From PFJX01 sp040757575 (GTDB lineage: Bacteria > Pseudomonadota > Gammaproteobacteria > Burkholderiales > Thiobacillaceae): a stretch of DNA of 64,000 nucleotides. A model generated the notes under the pieces. That model did not search any database, was not told where the DNA came from, and saw only the letters and a program-made list of their open reading frames with translations. The translations under genes and the position numbers were made by a program. Numbering within the stretch: position 1 is the first letter of the stretch; every line of letters begins with the position of its first letter. The stretch lies in contig JBFLXA010000003.1 of assembly GCA_040757575.1 (NCBI GenBank), positions 124,001-188,000 of the forward strand, in the 5' to 3' direction. Below are positions 17,317 to 25,371 of the stretch, in pieces.

Positions 17317-17367
17317 ATGAAGTGATGGACCGTTTGGTCCACCTTCAATATCTACGGGAGTCCTCAA

Positions 17368-17631
17368 ATGAACCTCAAGCACCTGAACAAGATTCTGCTG
17401 GTCGCCGCAGCCCTTATGGCGAGCGCCGGCTTCGTCCACGCAGCTGTGGACGAAGCCGCCGTGGCCGCCTTCATGAAAATGGACACGGACAAGGATGGCT
17501 ATGTCTCCGTGGGCGAGGCCATTGCCAGTGAAATGAGCAGTGAGTCATTCAGCGCCGCCGATAAGAACCTGGACGGCAAACTGGACCCGGATGAATACGC
17601 TGCCATTTCCATACCGGCCAAGGCCAATTGA
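17368..17631 (+). CDS. Secreted EF-hand calcium-binding protein
   Basis: An 87-residue protein with a cleavable signal peptide (ILLVAAALMASAGFVHA, cut near residue 26) and two EF-hand loops, DTDKDGYVSVGEA and DKNLDGKLDPDEY, so it probably binds calcium in the periplasm or outside the cell. A GGGAG ribosome site at 17354-17358 supports the start. It is the first gene behind the GlrR/IHF/sigma-54 control region and lies 44 bases before a PEP-CTERM gene, with a terminator only after the second, so the two are probably one transcript. Confidence 0.85.
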   Translation: MNLKHLNKILLVAAALMASAGFVHAAVDEAAVAAFMKMDTDKDGYVSVGEAIASEMSSESFSAADKNLDGKLDPDEYAAISIPAKAN

Positions 17632-17675
17632 GGCCTTATTCCCTCTTTCCCAATGTCCATTCATCAGGAGACATC

Positions 17676-18164
17676 ATGCAGCGAGCCTTTCTTTCACCGC
17701 TGAGGCATACCGCCCTGGCAGCCCTGCTAGTTATTGGGGCATCCGGTGCCCAGGCGGCCGACGAAGTCCTGTTGACCTCAGGCATCATGATGGGCGGCCC
17801 CCAGTTCGCCTCCTACACCTTCGAGATCTCGGATATCGGCAGCGCCTACAAGGCAAGCCTGCTGGACTACGCCATGCCCGCCAGCTTCGACTACCTGAGT
17901 CTGGCCGTCACACGGGGCGCCAGCCTGCTGGGAACCGTCACCGGTGGCGGCAGCTTCACTTTCTCCGCTCTGGAAGTGGGCACCTATACCGCATTGGTAT
18001 TCGGTGATACGGGCGGTGCATTCGATGCCGGCAGTTATGGCATCACCATTTCCGCCGTGCCGGAAGCGGAAACCTGGGCCATGCTCGTCGCAGGTCTGGG
18101 CATGCTGGGCATGGTGGTCCGCAGACGAGATCAGAAACTCGCAGGTCTCCAAATCAGGGATTGA
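17676..18164 (+). CDS. PEP-CTERM sorting-domain surface protein
   Basis: A 162-residue exported protein. It has a signal peptide (HTALAALLVIGASGAQA), a beta-rich body with no known enzyme motif, and a C-terminal PEP-CTERM signal: the VPEAETWAM motif, a hydrophobic helix and the final RRR cluster near residue 150. Such proteins are cleaved and sorted by an exosortase; no exosortase gene is in this window. The body (ASFDYLSLAVTRG, FTFSALEVGTYTALVFG) resembles the FxDxF-type PEP-CTERM proteins only loosely. The CAGGAG ribosome site at 17665-17670 supports the start. Confidence 0.85.
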   Translation: MQRAFLSPLRHTALAALLVIGASGAQAADEVLLTSGIMMGGPQFASYTFEISDIGSAYKASLLDYAMPASFDYLSLAVTRGASLLGTVTGGGSFTFSALEVGTYTALVFGDTGGAFDAGSYGITISAVPEAETWAMLVAGLGMLGMVVRRRDQKLAGLQIRD

Positions 18165-18190
18165 GTTGTCCCTCAGCTAGCTGGGTTTTG

Positions 18191-18218
18191 GGGTGGCAGG
18201 AATGCCACCCTTTTTTTT
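18191..18218 (+). terminator. Intrinsic terminator after the PEP-CTERM gene
   Basis: A perfect eight-base stem GGGTGGCA/TGCCACCC with a GGAA tetraloop is followed by eight T residues. It closes the EF-hand/PEP-CTERM transcript. Confidence 0.93.
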
Positions 18219-18342
18219 GCCCGCTTGCCGGTCTTCCCGGTTGCCAGGCTTGGCTGGAGCGCCATGCTTGCTCCCAGCCACAGTCTGTTGCACATTGAGG
18301 GCCATATCCAATCTGGCCCTTCAGAGGCTCGCCCTTGCACCG

Positions 18343-19026
18343 ATGAGTAACGACGACTCTCATACCAAACAGCCCCATGTGCTGCGTTATCTCCTGATCG
18401 GCTTTTTTACGGTGGCCCCCCTGTGGGTGACCTGGCTGGTACTGGACTTTCTCTTCAGCCTGCTGGCCAGTACCGGTGCCCCCTTTCTGCGGGGTATGGC
18501 CCGGGCAGTCAAGCCCTTCTCGGATATCCTGGCCGACTGGCTGGTAAACCCGTTTGTCCAGTATGTGCTGGCCGCCCTGGTGACCCTAGTGGGTTTGTAT
18601 GTGGTGGGATTGCTCACCTCCATTGTCCTGGGACGGCGCATCATTGCCGGGGCCGAGGCATTATTGGGGCGCCTGCCCCTGATCCAGTCCATCTACGGGG
18701 CCACCAAGCGGTTTCTGGAAACCCTGCGCAAGCCCCCGGTGTCCGGCCAGCGGGTGGTGCTAATCGCTTTCCCGTCGCCGGACATGAAGGCGGTGGGTTT
18801 CATCACCAAGGTCATGACCGATCCGGATTCTGGCCGCCAACTGGCGGCAGTCTATGTGCCTACTTCTCCCAATCCCACCTCGGGCTATATCGAGATCGTG
18901 CCTCTGGATGCAACTGTGGCCACGGACTGGAGCGTGGAGGAGGCCATGACCTTCGTCATGACGGGGGGCACCAACGCCCCAGACCGGCTGCGCTTCAACA
19001 ACCCGCCCGGGAAAGGCGAGGTTTGA
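18343..19026 (+). CDS. DUF502 membrane protein
   Basis: A 227-residue protein with two N-terminal membrane segments (YLLIGFFTVAPLWVTWLVLD and YVLAALVTLVGLYVVGLL) and a soluble C-terminal domain containing the family blocks LPLIQSIYGATKRF, VVLIAFPSPDMKAVGF and AVYVPTSPNPTSGYIEIVP. This is the DUF502 family, whose role is not established. The start MSNDDSH is chosen since upstream residues do not fit. Its stop codon shares one base with the mrpE start, so it is translated with the antiporter genes and may belong to the same function. Confidence 0.85.
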   Translation: MSNDDSHTKQPHVLRYLLIGFFTVAPLWVTWLVLDFLFSLLASTGAPFLRGMARAVKPFSDILADWLVNPFVQYVLAALVTLVGLYVVGLLTSIVLGRRIIAGAEALLGRLPLIQSIYGATKRFLETLRKPPVSGQRVVLIAFPSPDMKAVGFITKVMTDPDSGRQLAAVYVPTSPNPTSGYIEIVPLDATVATDWSVEEAMTFVMTGGTNAPDRLRFNNPPGKGEV

Positions 19027-19523
19027 TGCGGCCCGGTCTCATCAGTGCTGCCTACGTAGGGGCCGCCGTCTTCCGCGCTACCGCTTTTCTCCTGGTCTGG
19101 TGGGTGCTGGCGGAGGGGCGGGCTGACAGTTGGGGTGTGGGCATCGTCAGTGTGCTCCTGGCCTTGGCGGCCAGCCTTTACCTCCTGCCGCCGGGTAACG
19201 GGCGCCTGCACCCGGTGGCAGTCCTGAAGTTTGCCGGTTTCTTCCTGTACGAATCGGTAAGGGGCGGATTTCTGGTGGCTGTCCAGGCATTCCGCCCCCG
19301 TCTGGATCTTGCGCCTGCGCTCCTGGACGTGCCGGTCAGTCTGCCGGAGGGGGCGGCCCGTGTGTTGCTGGTGAATACCCTGAACCTCCTCCCAGGCACA
19401 GTGAGCGTGACTCTGGCCGGTAACCATCTGTGTCTGCACGTGCTCGACAAGCGTCTGCCGGTGGCCGAGGAAGTGAGGCAGGCGGAAGCACGCATCGCAG
19501 CCATGTTCCGGGGGGCGTTATGA
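19026..19523 (+). CDS. mrpE: Mrp/Mnh cation:proton antiporter subunit E (MbhA-like)
   Basis: A 165-residue membrane protein with the MrpE pattern: N-terminal helices, FAGFFLYESVRGGFLVAVQAF, then the family block LLVNTLNLLPGTVSVTL and the soluble tail LCLHVLDKR. It is a small accessory subunit of the multisubunit Na+(K+)/H+ antiporter. It starts at the last base of the DUF502 stop and overlaps mrpF by 4 bases. Confidence 0.9.
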   Translation: MRPGLISAAYVGAAVFRATAFLLVWWVLAEGRADSWGVGIVSVLLALAASLYLLPPGNGRLHPVAVLKFAGFFLYESVRGGFLVAVQAFRPRLDLAPALLDVPVSLPEGAARVLLVNTLNLLPGTVSVTLAGNHLCLHVLDKRLPVAEEVRQAEARIAAMFRGAL

Positions 19524-19798
19524 CCGGTCTGGAAGGCCCTCTGGCCCTGTTCCTGTTGCTCAATCTGGTGGCTGCCCTGATCCGGGCTGCATGGGGACCT
19601 ACGGCGGCTGACCGCATGCTGGCAGCCCTGTTGTTCGGCACCACGGGGGTGGGGGTGTTGCTGCTCCTGGCCCATGTCGGTCACCGGGTAGCCATGCCCC
19701 TGGTGGACGCCGCCCTGGTGCTGGCCCTGCTGGCGGCCATCGCTGGGGTGGCCTTTGCCAGGCGTGCCTGGACGGGGAGGGGGCAGGATGGTGCTTGA
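19520..19798 (+). CDS. mrpF: Mrp/Mnh antiporter subunit F (MbhB-like)
   Basis: A 92-residue protein of three membrane helices with the family signature RAAWGPTAADRMLAALLFGT near residue 23. The start is the ATG that overlaps the mrpE stop. Its last 11 bases overlap mrpG. Confidence 0.9.
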   Translation: MTGLEGPLALFLLLNLVAALIRAAWGPTAADRMLAALLFGTTGVGVLLLLAHVGHRVAMPLVDAALVLALLAAIAGVAFARRAWTGRGQDGA

Positions 19799-20096
19799 GA
19801 TCATGAGTGGCGCACTGCTTTTGGCTGGGACCGGGTTTTATCTAGCAGGCACGGTGGGATTGTTGCGTTTCCCGGATGTCTACGCCCGTCTCCATGCCCT
19901 CACCAAGGCGGACAACCTGGGGCTGGGCTTGTTGACCATGGGGTTGGCACTACAGGCGGACAATGGGGCCACGGCGTTGAAAATTCTGCTCATCTGGCCC
20001 CTGGTGCTCGCGGCCAGTGCAGCGGTGAGTTTCGTCATTGCCGGACGCGCCCGGGAACTTGGCATTGACCCGGCCGATGGGGATCGGCAGCCATGA
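19788..20096 (+). CDS. mrpG: Mrp/Mnh antiporter subunit G (MbhC-like)
   Basis: A 102-residue protein with three helices and the MrpG signature GTVGLLRFPDVYARLHALTKADNLG, followed by a C-terminal helix ending in RARELGID. It overlaps mrpF by 11 bases and the next gene by 4. Confidence 0.92.
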   Translation: MVLEIMSGALLLAGTGFYLAGTVGLLRFPDVYARLHALTKADNLGLGLLTMGLALQADNGATALKILLIWPLVLAASAAVSFVIAGRARELGIDPADGDRQP

Positions 20097-20347
20097 GCGG
20101 GGCCTTCGATATCCTGCTGGCCCTTGCCTTGCTGTGGAGTGCCTGGCGCACCCTGACAACCCAGGACCTGGGCAGGGCCGTGGTGATGTTCATCGTTTTC
20201 GGCCTGCTCATGACCCTGGCCTGGGCCCGGCTGGATGCGCCGGATATCGCCCTGGCCGAAGCCGCCATCGGCGCAGGACTCACCGGCGCCCTGTTGCTTG
20301 ACGCCCTGGGGCATCTGGGCCGGAAGGGGGGGAGGCGACGTCCGTGA
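20093..20347 (+). CDS. DUF4040 subunit (MbhD-like; C-terminal piece of MrpA)
   Basis: An 84-residue, three-helix protein with the DUF4040/MbhD signature ARLDAPDIALAEAAIGAGL near residue 45. In most bacterial Mrp systems this segment is part of the large MrpA protein; here it is a separate gene, as in archaeal Mbh hydrogenase modules. Both ends overlap neighbours by 4 bases. Confidence 0.85.
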   Translation: MSGAFDILLALALLWSAWRTLTTQDLGRAVVMFIVFGLLMTLAWARLDAPDIALAEAAIGAGLTGALLLDALGHLGRKGGRRRP

Positions 20348-21048
20348 AGGGGCACAACCTGCTGGTCCGCCTGGTAATTCCTATCCTCGCTCTGGTTCTC
20401 GGGGGTACCCTGGTGTTTGCCATACTGGATCTGGCTGCCGCACCGGTGGACCTGAGGGGCATGGTGGCGGCCCGGATGGCCGTCAGCGGCGTCACCCATC
20501 CGGTCACGGCCGTGCTGCTCAATTTTCGCGGCTACGACACCCTCCTGGAAGTGGCGGTGCTTTTGCTGGCCTTGCTGGGCATCCTCGCGGTGCTTAGGCC
20601 TGTAGCCACCACGCCTGTCTCCCGGCCAGGGCTTCCAGTCCTGGAAACCCTGGCCGGGATGGCCGTGCCCCTCATGGTCCTGGTGGCCGGCTATCTGCTG
20701 TGGGCGGGGGCCCACCGGCCCGGGGGGGCCTTCCAGGCCGGCGCGGTGTTGGCCGCCGCCGGGGTCCTTTTGCATCTGGCTGGGAGGTTGCCGGCCTGGG
20801 TTTCTCCGCCGATGTTCCTGCGCCTTGGCCTGGGCTTCGGTTTTCTGGTGTTTCTGACGGTGGCCGCGTTGCTCCTGGCAGAGGGAGCATTGCTGCGCTA
20901 CCCGCCTGCCCATGCCGGCGTGTTGATCCTGCTCATCGAATCCGGCTTGACCCTCTCCCTGGGGCTGATCCTGGCAGGTCTCTATCTTGTGCTGGCCCCA
21001 CCGCCCCGTCGTGAGGACGGTGGGGGTGAAGAATCGGGGGCGCCATGA
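20344..21048 (+). CDS. MbhE-MnhB fusion subunit of Mrp antiporter
   Basis: A 234-residue membrane protein made of two family parts. The N-terminal 95 residues, with VLLNFRGYDTLLEVAVLLLALLG, match the very end of MrpA (MbhE). The C-terminal part, with GAHRPGGAFQAGAVLAAAG and LIESGLTLSLGLIL, is MnhB/MrpB. Thus the tail of MrpA is carried by the B subunit. The start is GTG within a 4-base overlap. Confidence 0.82.
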   Translation: MKGHNLLVRLVIPILALVLGGTLVFAILDLAAAPVDLRGMVAARMAVSGVTHPVTAVLLNFRGYDTLLEVAVLLLALLGILAVLRPVATTPVSRPGLPVLETLAGMAVPLMVLVAGYLLWAGAHRPGGAFQAGAVLAAAGVLLHLAGRLPAWVSPPMFLRLGLGFGFLVFLTVAALLLAEGALLRYPPAHAGVLILLIESGLTLSLGLILAGLYLVLAPPPRREDGGGEESGAP

Positions 21049-21320
21049 CCCCGGGCCTGATCTTTGCCCTGGCCGGGGTGGGCCTGTTTGTCCTGGGCCT
21101 GGGGGGCGTCATCCTGCTGGCCCAGTCCCTGCGACGCATCCTGGCCTTTAACCTCATGGGCAGCGGTGTCTTCCTGGTGCTGGTGGGCCTTGCCCAACGG
21201 GATGGCAATCCGGACCCGGTGCCCCAGGCCATGGTGCTTACCGGCATCGTCGTGGCCGTGGCGGCCACAGCCCTTGCCCTGGCTCTGGCCCGGCAATTCG
21301 GTGACAGGGAAGATGCCTGA
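21045..21320 (+). CDS. mrpC: Mrp/Mnh antiporter subunit C (NuoK-like)
   Basis: A 91-residue, three-helix NuoK homologue: LRRILAFNLMGSGVFLVLV in helix two and the last helix block PQAMVLTGIVVAVAATALALAL, a signature shared by NuoK and MrpC. The start overlaps the previous stop, and the end overlaps mrpD by 8 bases. Confidence 0.9.
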   Translation: MTPGLIFALAGVGLFVLGLGGVILLAQSLRRILAFNLMGSGVFLVLVGLAQRDGNPDPVPQAMVLTGIVVAVAATALALALARQFGDREDA

Positions 21321-22755
21321 TCCCTTCCTGGACCCTTTGCCCTGGTTGATCCTCCTGCCCCTGGCCTGGGGGGCCCTGGCCTTTGTGGCCGGACCCGGGC
21401 GGGGAGGGGGCTTGGCGCTGGTCGGGCTGACGGGGCAATTGGGCCTCGCCCTGGTCCTGGCGGTCCAGGTGGTGGAGTCGGGGGCCCGGAGCCATGCCGT
21501 GGGGGGCTGGGGGGCACCCCTGGGGATCGATCTGCTGGCGGATGGTCTGGCGGTGGCCATGCTGCTGCTGACTCAGGTCGTGGCCCTGCCCCAGGCGGTC
21601 TATGCCCGGGCGTATTTCGCCCAGGGGGCGGGACAGTTCTGGCCCCTGGCGGGCTTTTTGCTGGCAGCCCTGAACGCCCTGTTCCTGTCTGCCGATCTGT
21701 TCAATATCTACGTCACCCTGGAACTGGTGTCTCTGGCTGCGGTGGGGCTGGTGGCCCTGGGGGGCAAACCCGGGCAGGTGGCGGCTGCCTTGCGCTATCT
21801 GCTGGTGAGTCTTACTACCTCCGGTGCCTATCTGATGGGGGTGGCCCTGATCTACGGCGTATACGGGACCGTCTCCCTGGCTACCCTGGCGCCCCTAGTC
21901 ACCCACCAGCCCCCCCTGGCTGTCTGGCTGGCAGTGGGGCTGATGGGCCTGGGACTGTTGGCCAAGACTGCCCTGTTCCCATTCCATTTCTGGCTGCCGC
22001 CGGCCCATGGCGGTGCGGCAGCCCCGGTCTCGGCCCTGCTTTCGGCCCTGGTGGTGAAGGCCTCCTTCTACCTGCTGTTGCGCCTGGCCCTCGGGCCCTT
22101 CGTCTCCCTGGCGGCCGAAGCTGCCCTGCTGCTGGGTATGTTGGGGGCGGTGGCCATCTTGTGGGGGTCCTGGCAGGCATTGCGTACGGTTCACATCAAG
22201 ATGCTGGTGGCCTGGTCCACCGTGGCCCAGTTGGGCTATCTGTTCCTGGCGTTCCCCCTGCTGGCCGCCGACGGCCTGGCCTTGCAGGCCGGCGTAATGC
22301 AGGCCCTGGCCCACGGGCTGGCCAAGGCGGCCATGTTCGCCGCTGCGGGTGTGCTCATGCTGGCTACCGGCCGGGATACCCTGGCGGGTCTGGCCGGGGC
22401 GGCCGGGCGGGTGCCGCTGACCTTGTTTGCCTTTGCCCTGGCCGGCATCACCCTCATGGGGCTGCCGCCTTCCGGGGGCTTTCTGGCCAAGTGGCTGTTG
22501 ATCGATGCCGCCCTGCACCAGGGCCAGGTGGGCTGGGTGGTGGTGGTCATCGGTGGCGGTCTGCTGGCGGCAGGTTATGTGTTCAGGGTGCTACGCCAGG
22601 CCTTTCTGCACGGGCCCCCGGAGGCCCCGATTCAGCCTGTTCACCCCGTGTCCCGGTCCATGGAATGGGCGACCTTTCTGCTGGCTGCCGCCAGTGTGTT
22701 GCTGGGGCTCCGGGGGGTGGAACTGGTGGCACTGCTGGAAAGGGGGATGCCATGA
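21313..22755 (+). CDS. mrpD: Mrp/Mnh antiporter proton-conducting subunit D (NuoN/M-like)
   Basis: A 480-residue polytopic subunit related to complex I antiporter subunits. Diagnostic segments are LFNIYVTLELVSLAAVGLVAL (with the membrane glutamate), LFPFHFWLPPAHGGAAAPVSALLSALVVK and HIKMLVAWSTVAQLGYLFLA. These contain the lysines and histidine used for proton translocation. The start MPDPFLDPLPW overlaps mrpC; the frame upstream has no support. Confidence 0.92.
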   Translation: MPDPFLDPLPWLILLPLAWGALAFVAGPGRGGGLALVGLTGQLGLALVLAVQVVESGARSHAVGGWGAPLGIDLLADGLAVAMLLLTQVVALPQAVYARAYFAQGAGQFWPLAGFLLAALNALFLSADLFNIYVTLELVSLAAVGLVALGGKPGQVAAALRYLLVSLTTSGAYLMGVALIYGVYGTVSLATLAPLVTHQPPLAVWLAVGLMGLGLLAKTALFPFHFWLPPAHGGAAAPVSALLSALVVKASFYLLLRLALGPFVSLAAEAALLLGMLGAVAILWGSWQALRTVHIKMLVAWSTVAQLGYLFLAFPLLAADGLALQAGVMQALAHGLAKAAMFAAAGVLMLATGRDTLAGLAGAAGRVPLTLFAFALAGITLMGLPPSGGFLAKWLLIDAALHQGQVGWVVVVIGGGLLAAGYVFRVLRQAFLHGPPEAPIQPVHPVSRSMEWATFLLAAASVLLGLRGVELVALLERGMP

Positions 22756-24263
22756 GCCTGAATGAGCTGCTGCCCCTGGGGGTGCTGGCTTCGTCCCTGG
22801 TGCCGGGCTTGATCATCTTTACCCTGCCGGAGTCCCGCATCCGTGTGCGTACGGTCCTGAACCTGCTGGGGGCGCTGACCAAGATGATCCTGGTGGGGGT
22901 GTTGCTGGCCGGAGTGAGTGCCGGAGAGGACTACGGTTTCCGCCATACCGTGCTACCAGGCCTGGACCTGGTCTTCAAGGCGGACGCACTGGCCCTGCTG
23001 TTCGTCACCCTGTCCTCGGTCTTGTGGCTGTTCACCACACTCTACGCCATCGGTTATCTGGAGGGTGCCCCCCACCGCAGTCGCTTCTTCGGCTTCTTCA
23101 GCCTGTGTGTCACCGCCACCATGGGCATTGCCATGGCGGGCAACCTGTTCACCTTCTTTGTGTTCTACGAGCTGCTCACCCTGGCCACCTTCCCTCTGGT
23201 GGTGCACCGGGGCACCCCCCAGGCCATGAAGGGGGGCACGGTATACCTGGCCTATACCCTGGGTGGCGGAGCCTTGTTGCTGACCGGCATCGTCTGGCTG
23301 CATGGCCTGACCGGATCGGTGGATTTTGCCTATGGTGGCTATCTGGCCGGGCTGGACCCGGCTTATGAAGGCCAGCTGAAAATCGCCTTCCTGCTGCTCA
23401 TTGCCGGGGTGGGGGTGAAGGCGGCCATCGTGCCCCTGCATGGCTGGCTGCCCCAGGCCATGGTGGCGCCGGCACCGGTATCCGCCTTGTTACACGCCGT
23501 GGCCGTGGTGAAGGCGGGGGCCTTCGGTGTGGTGCGTATCGTTTATGAGGTCTACGGGGTGGAATTCGCCCAGGGGCTGGATCTGCTCCTGCCCCTGGCC
23601 GTGGCGGCGGCCGTGACCATTCTATGGGGCAGTGTCCGGGCCCTGTTCCAGGACGACCTCAAGAAGCGGCTGGCCTTCTCCACGGTCAGTCAAGTGTCCT
23701 ACATCGTCCTGGGCGTGGCCCTGTTCGGGCCCCTGGGTACGGTGGGGGGACTGGTGCACCTGGTACACCAGGGCATCATGAAGATCACCCTGTTTTTCTG
23801 CGCCGGCAACTTCGCAGAGACCCTGGGCATCCACAAGGTGAGCGAGATGGATGGCGCTGGCCGGCGCATGCCCCTCACCACCCTGGCCTTCTCCATTGGC
23901 GCTCTGGGGATGATGGGGGCGCCCCTGACCGCTGGAGCCGTGAGCAAGGCCTGGCTAATGGATGGTGCCGGAGCCAGTGGCATGGACTGGGCGATTGGCG
24001 TGTTGTGGACATCCAGCCTATTGAACGCTGCCTATTTCCTGCCCATCCTGTGGCGGGCCTGGTTCCGCGCCAGCCCGACCTCCTGGCCGGATGAGCACAT
24101 TCCTGCCCGGGGGCGCCGGGAAACGGCCTGGCTCCTGTTGCTGCCCCCCCTGGTCACCGCTGCTGCTGTGCTGGTGGCGGGCATGTTCGCCGGAGCCGAG
24201 TGGAGCCCCTTGTCATGGGCGCTGCTGATTGCAGACAGGGAGTATCTGCTGTGGCGTTCCTGA
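22752..24263 (+). CDS. Second proton-conducting subunit, NuoL/MrpA N-terminal-like
   Basis: A 503-residue polytopic protein of the same superfamily: FFVFYELLTLATFPLVVHRG, VPLHGWLPQAMVAPAPVSALLHAVAVVKAG and LAFSTVSQVSYIVLGVAL. It appears to supply the NuoL-like part of MrpA, without the MbhD and MbhE tails, which are encoded separately in this cluster. It could also be read as a second MrpD. The start overlaps the mrpD stop (ATGA). Confidence 0.85.
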   Translation: MSLNELLPLGVLASSLVPGLIIFTLPESRIRVRTVLNLLGALTKMILVGVLLAGVSAGEDYGFRHTVLPGLDLVFKADALALLFVTLSSVLWLFTTLYAIGYLEGAPHRSRFFGFFSLCVTATMGIAMAGNLFTFFVFYELLTLATFPLVVHRGTPQAMKGGTVYLAYTLGGGALLLTGIVWLHGLTGSVDFAYGGYLAGLDPAYEGQLKIAFLLLIAGVGVKAAIVPLHGWLPQAMVAPAPVSALLHAVAVVKAGAFGVVRIVYEVYGVEFAQGLDLLLPLAVAAAVTILWGSVRALFQDDLKKRLAFSTVSQVSYIVLGVALFGPLGTVGGLVHLVHQGIMKITLFFCAGNFAETLGIHKVSEMDGAGRRMPLTTLAFSIGALGMMGAPLTAGAVSKAWLMDGAGASGMDWAIGVLWTSSLLNAAYFLPILWRAWFRASPTSWPDEHIPARGRRETAWLLLLPPLVTAAAVLVAGMFAGAEWSPLSWALLIADREYLLWRS

Positions 24264-24297
24264 TACTTGTCTTCCATTTTTTACGGCGCAGGTCAGG

Positions 24298-25362
24298 GTG
24301 CGTGTCGTCAATTTGAGATGGGCGGCTTGCCTGGGGCTGCTGGGCCTGGCCTGCTTGGCGTCACCGGCTGTCTCCGGACCTGTGGCACTTCCGTTGCCAC
24401 CGTCTGAGCACCGGACACCGGTGGATCTGGAGCGGGAACTCCAGGCCCCCTGGCAGGCCGGCGGCGAGATTCGAGTGTACGCCACCGCAGAAGGAAGCCT
24501 GCGTGCCGGGCGGCTTGCAGACCCTCCGGCAGACCCTGCCCAGGAACAGGCCCGCCGGGCAGAACACTTCGCCCTGGCCCGCAAGCTCAACTTGGTGACC
24601 GCCTGGCGGGTTGTGCCTTTTGCCATCCCCTTGCAGGAAAGCCAGGTGGAGCTGCTGGAACGCTTCGCCCAGACCGACGCCGGTGCGGTGTGGTTCCGGG
24701 AGATGGCCGACGATACCCTGCGACTCTTCAACCAGGGGTTTCTGGAAATCGACATGGCCCCCTGGCAGGCCCATCTGGAGGGAGCGCCGGCACCGGCCCT
24801 GTCCGCCCTGATCACCGGCCGGCTGAGCGATGCGGGCCTTTTCTCCCAGGAAGTGGCCCTATTCCGCATCTTCGCTTTTGACGGGATGGGGTCTCAGGCC
24901 GCTGCCGCCAGCGTGCGCATGGGCCGCCAGGGTTTTCGCTGCCAGTTCCAGATGAGCGGCGAGGCGGTGGACCCCTACGCCATCCTGTCCCACGAATTCG
25001 GCCACAGCCGCTACGGCGACCCCTGGAGTGCGGGGCATCCCATCGGCGAGGCCCGCACCGTGGCCCGTTATGAAAACCCGGTGCGCATGCGTAACGGCTA
25101 CCCGCCCCGGCTCAGCTACTTCCTGCGCATTGAGCCAGGTCGCCGGCCAGTGACCCGGGACCCGTTGTTCGCACGGCTGCTGGCCTGGCAGACCGATCGC
25201 TCGGTGAAACTAACCGACCTGGAACCGGTGGAGCGCCTTTATTGCGAATGCACGGAAGCGCCGGGCATGTTGCAGGATTGTCGGACCCTGGCGCCGGACG
25301 TGTCCTGCGAATTGCGCTGGGTGGCGGTGCGGGTGGAGGCGGCGGGTGACCCGGTGCCTTAA
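24298..25362 (+). CDS. Exported HExxH putative zinc metalloprotease
   Basis: A protein of about 354 residues whose family I cannot name with confidence. It has an N-terminal hydrophobic export signal (AACLGLLGLACLASPAVSG) and a zinc-protease motif ILSHEFGHSRYGD near residue 235. Downstream, IGEARTVARYENPVRMRNGY could supply the third ligand; this layout recalls M91/NleD-type peptidases but the match is only by pattern. Several cysteines (CECTEAPGMLQDC) near the C-terminus suggest disulfides. The start is uncertain: GTG at 24298 is used and TTG at 24229 is possible. It converges on the kamA-family gene with 9 bases between. Confidence 0.6.
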   Translation: MRVVNLRWAACLGLLGLACLASPAVSGPVALPLPPSEHRTPVDLERELQAPWQAGGEIRVYATAEGSLRAGRLADPPADPAQEQARRAEHFALARKLNLVTAWRVVPFAIPLQESQVELLERFAQTDAGAVWFREMADDTLRLFNQGFLEIDMAPWQAHLEGAPAPALSALITGRLSDAGLFSQEVALFRIFAFDGMGSQAAAASVRMGRQGFRCQFQMSGEAVDPYAILSHEFGHSRYGDPWSAGHPIGEARTVARYENPVRMRNGYPPRLSYFLRIEPGRRPVTRDPLFARLLAWQTDRSVKLTDLEPVERLYCECTEAPGMLQDCRTLAPDVSCELRWVAVRVEAAGDPVP

Positions 25363-25371
25363 CCCGGGGAG

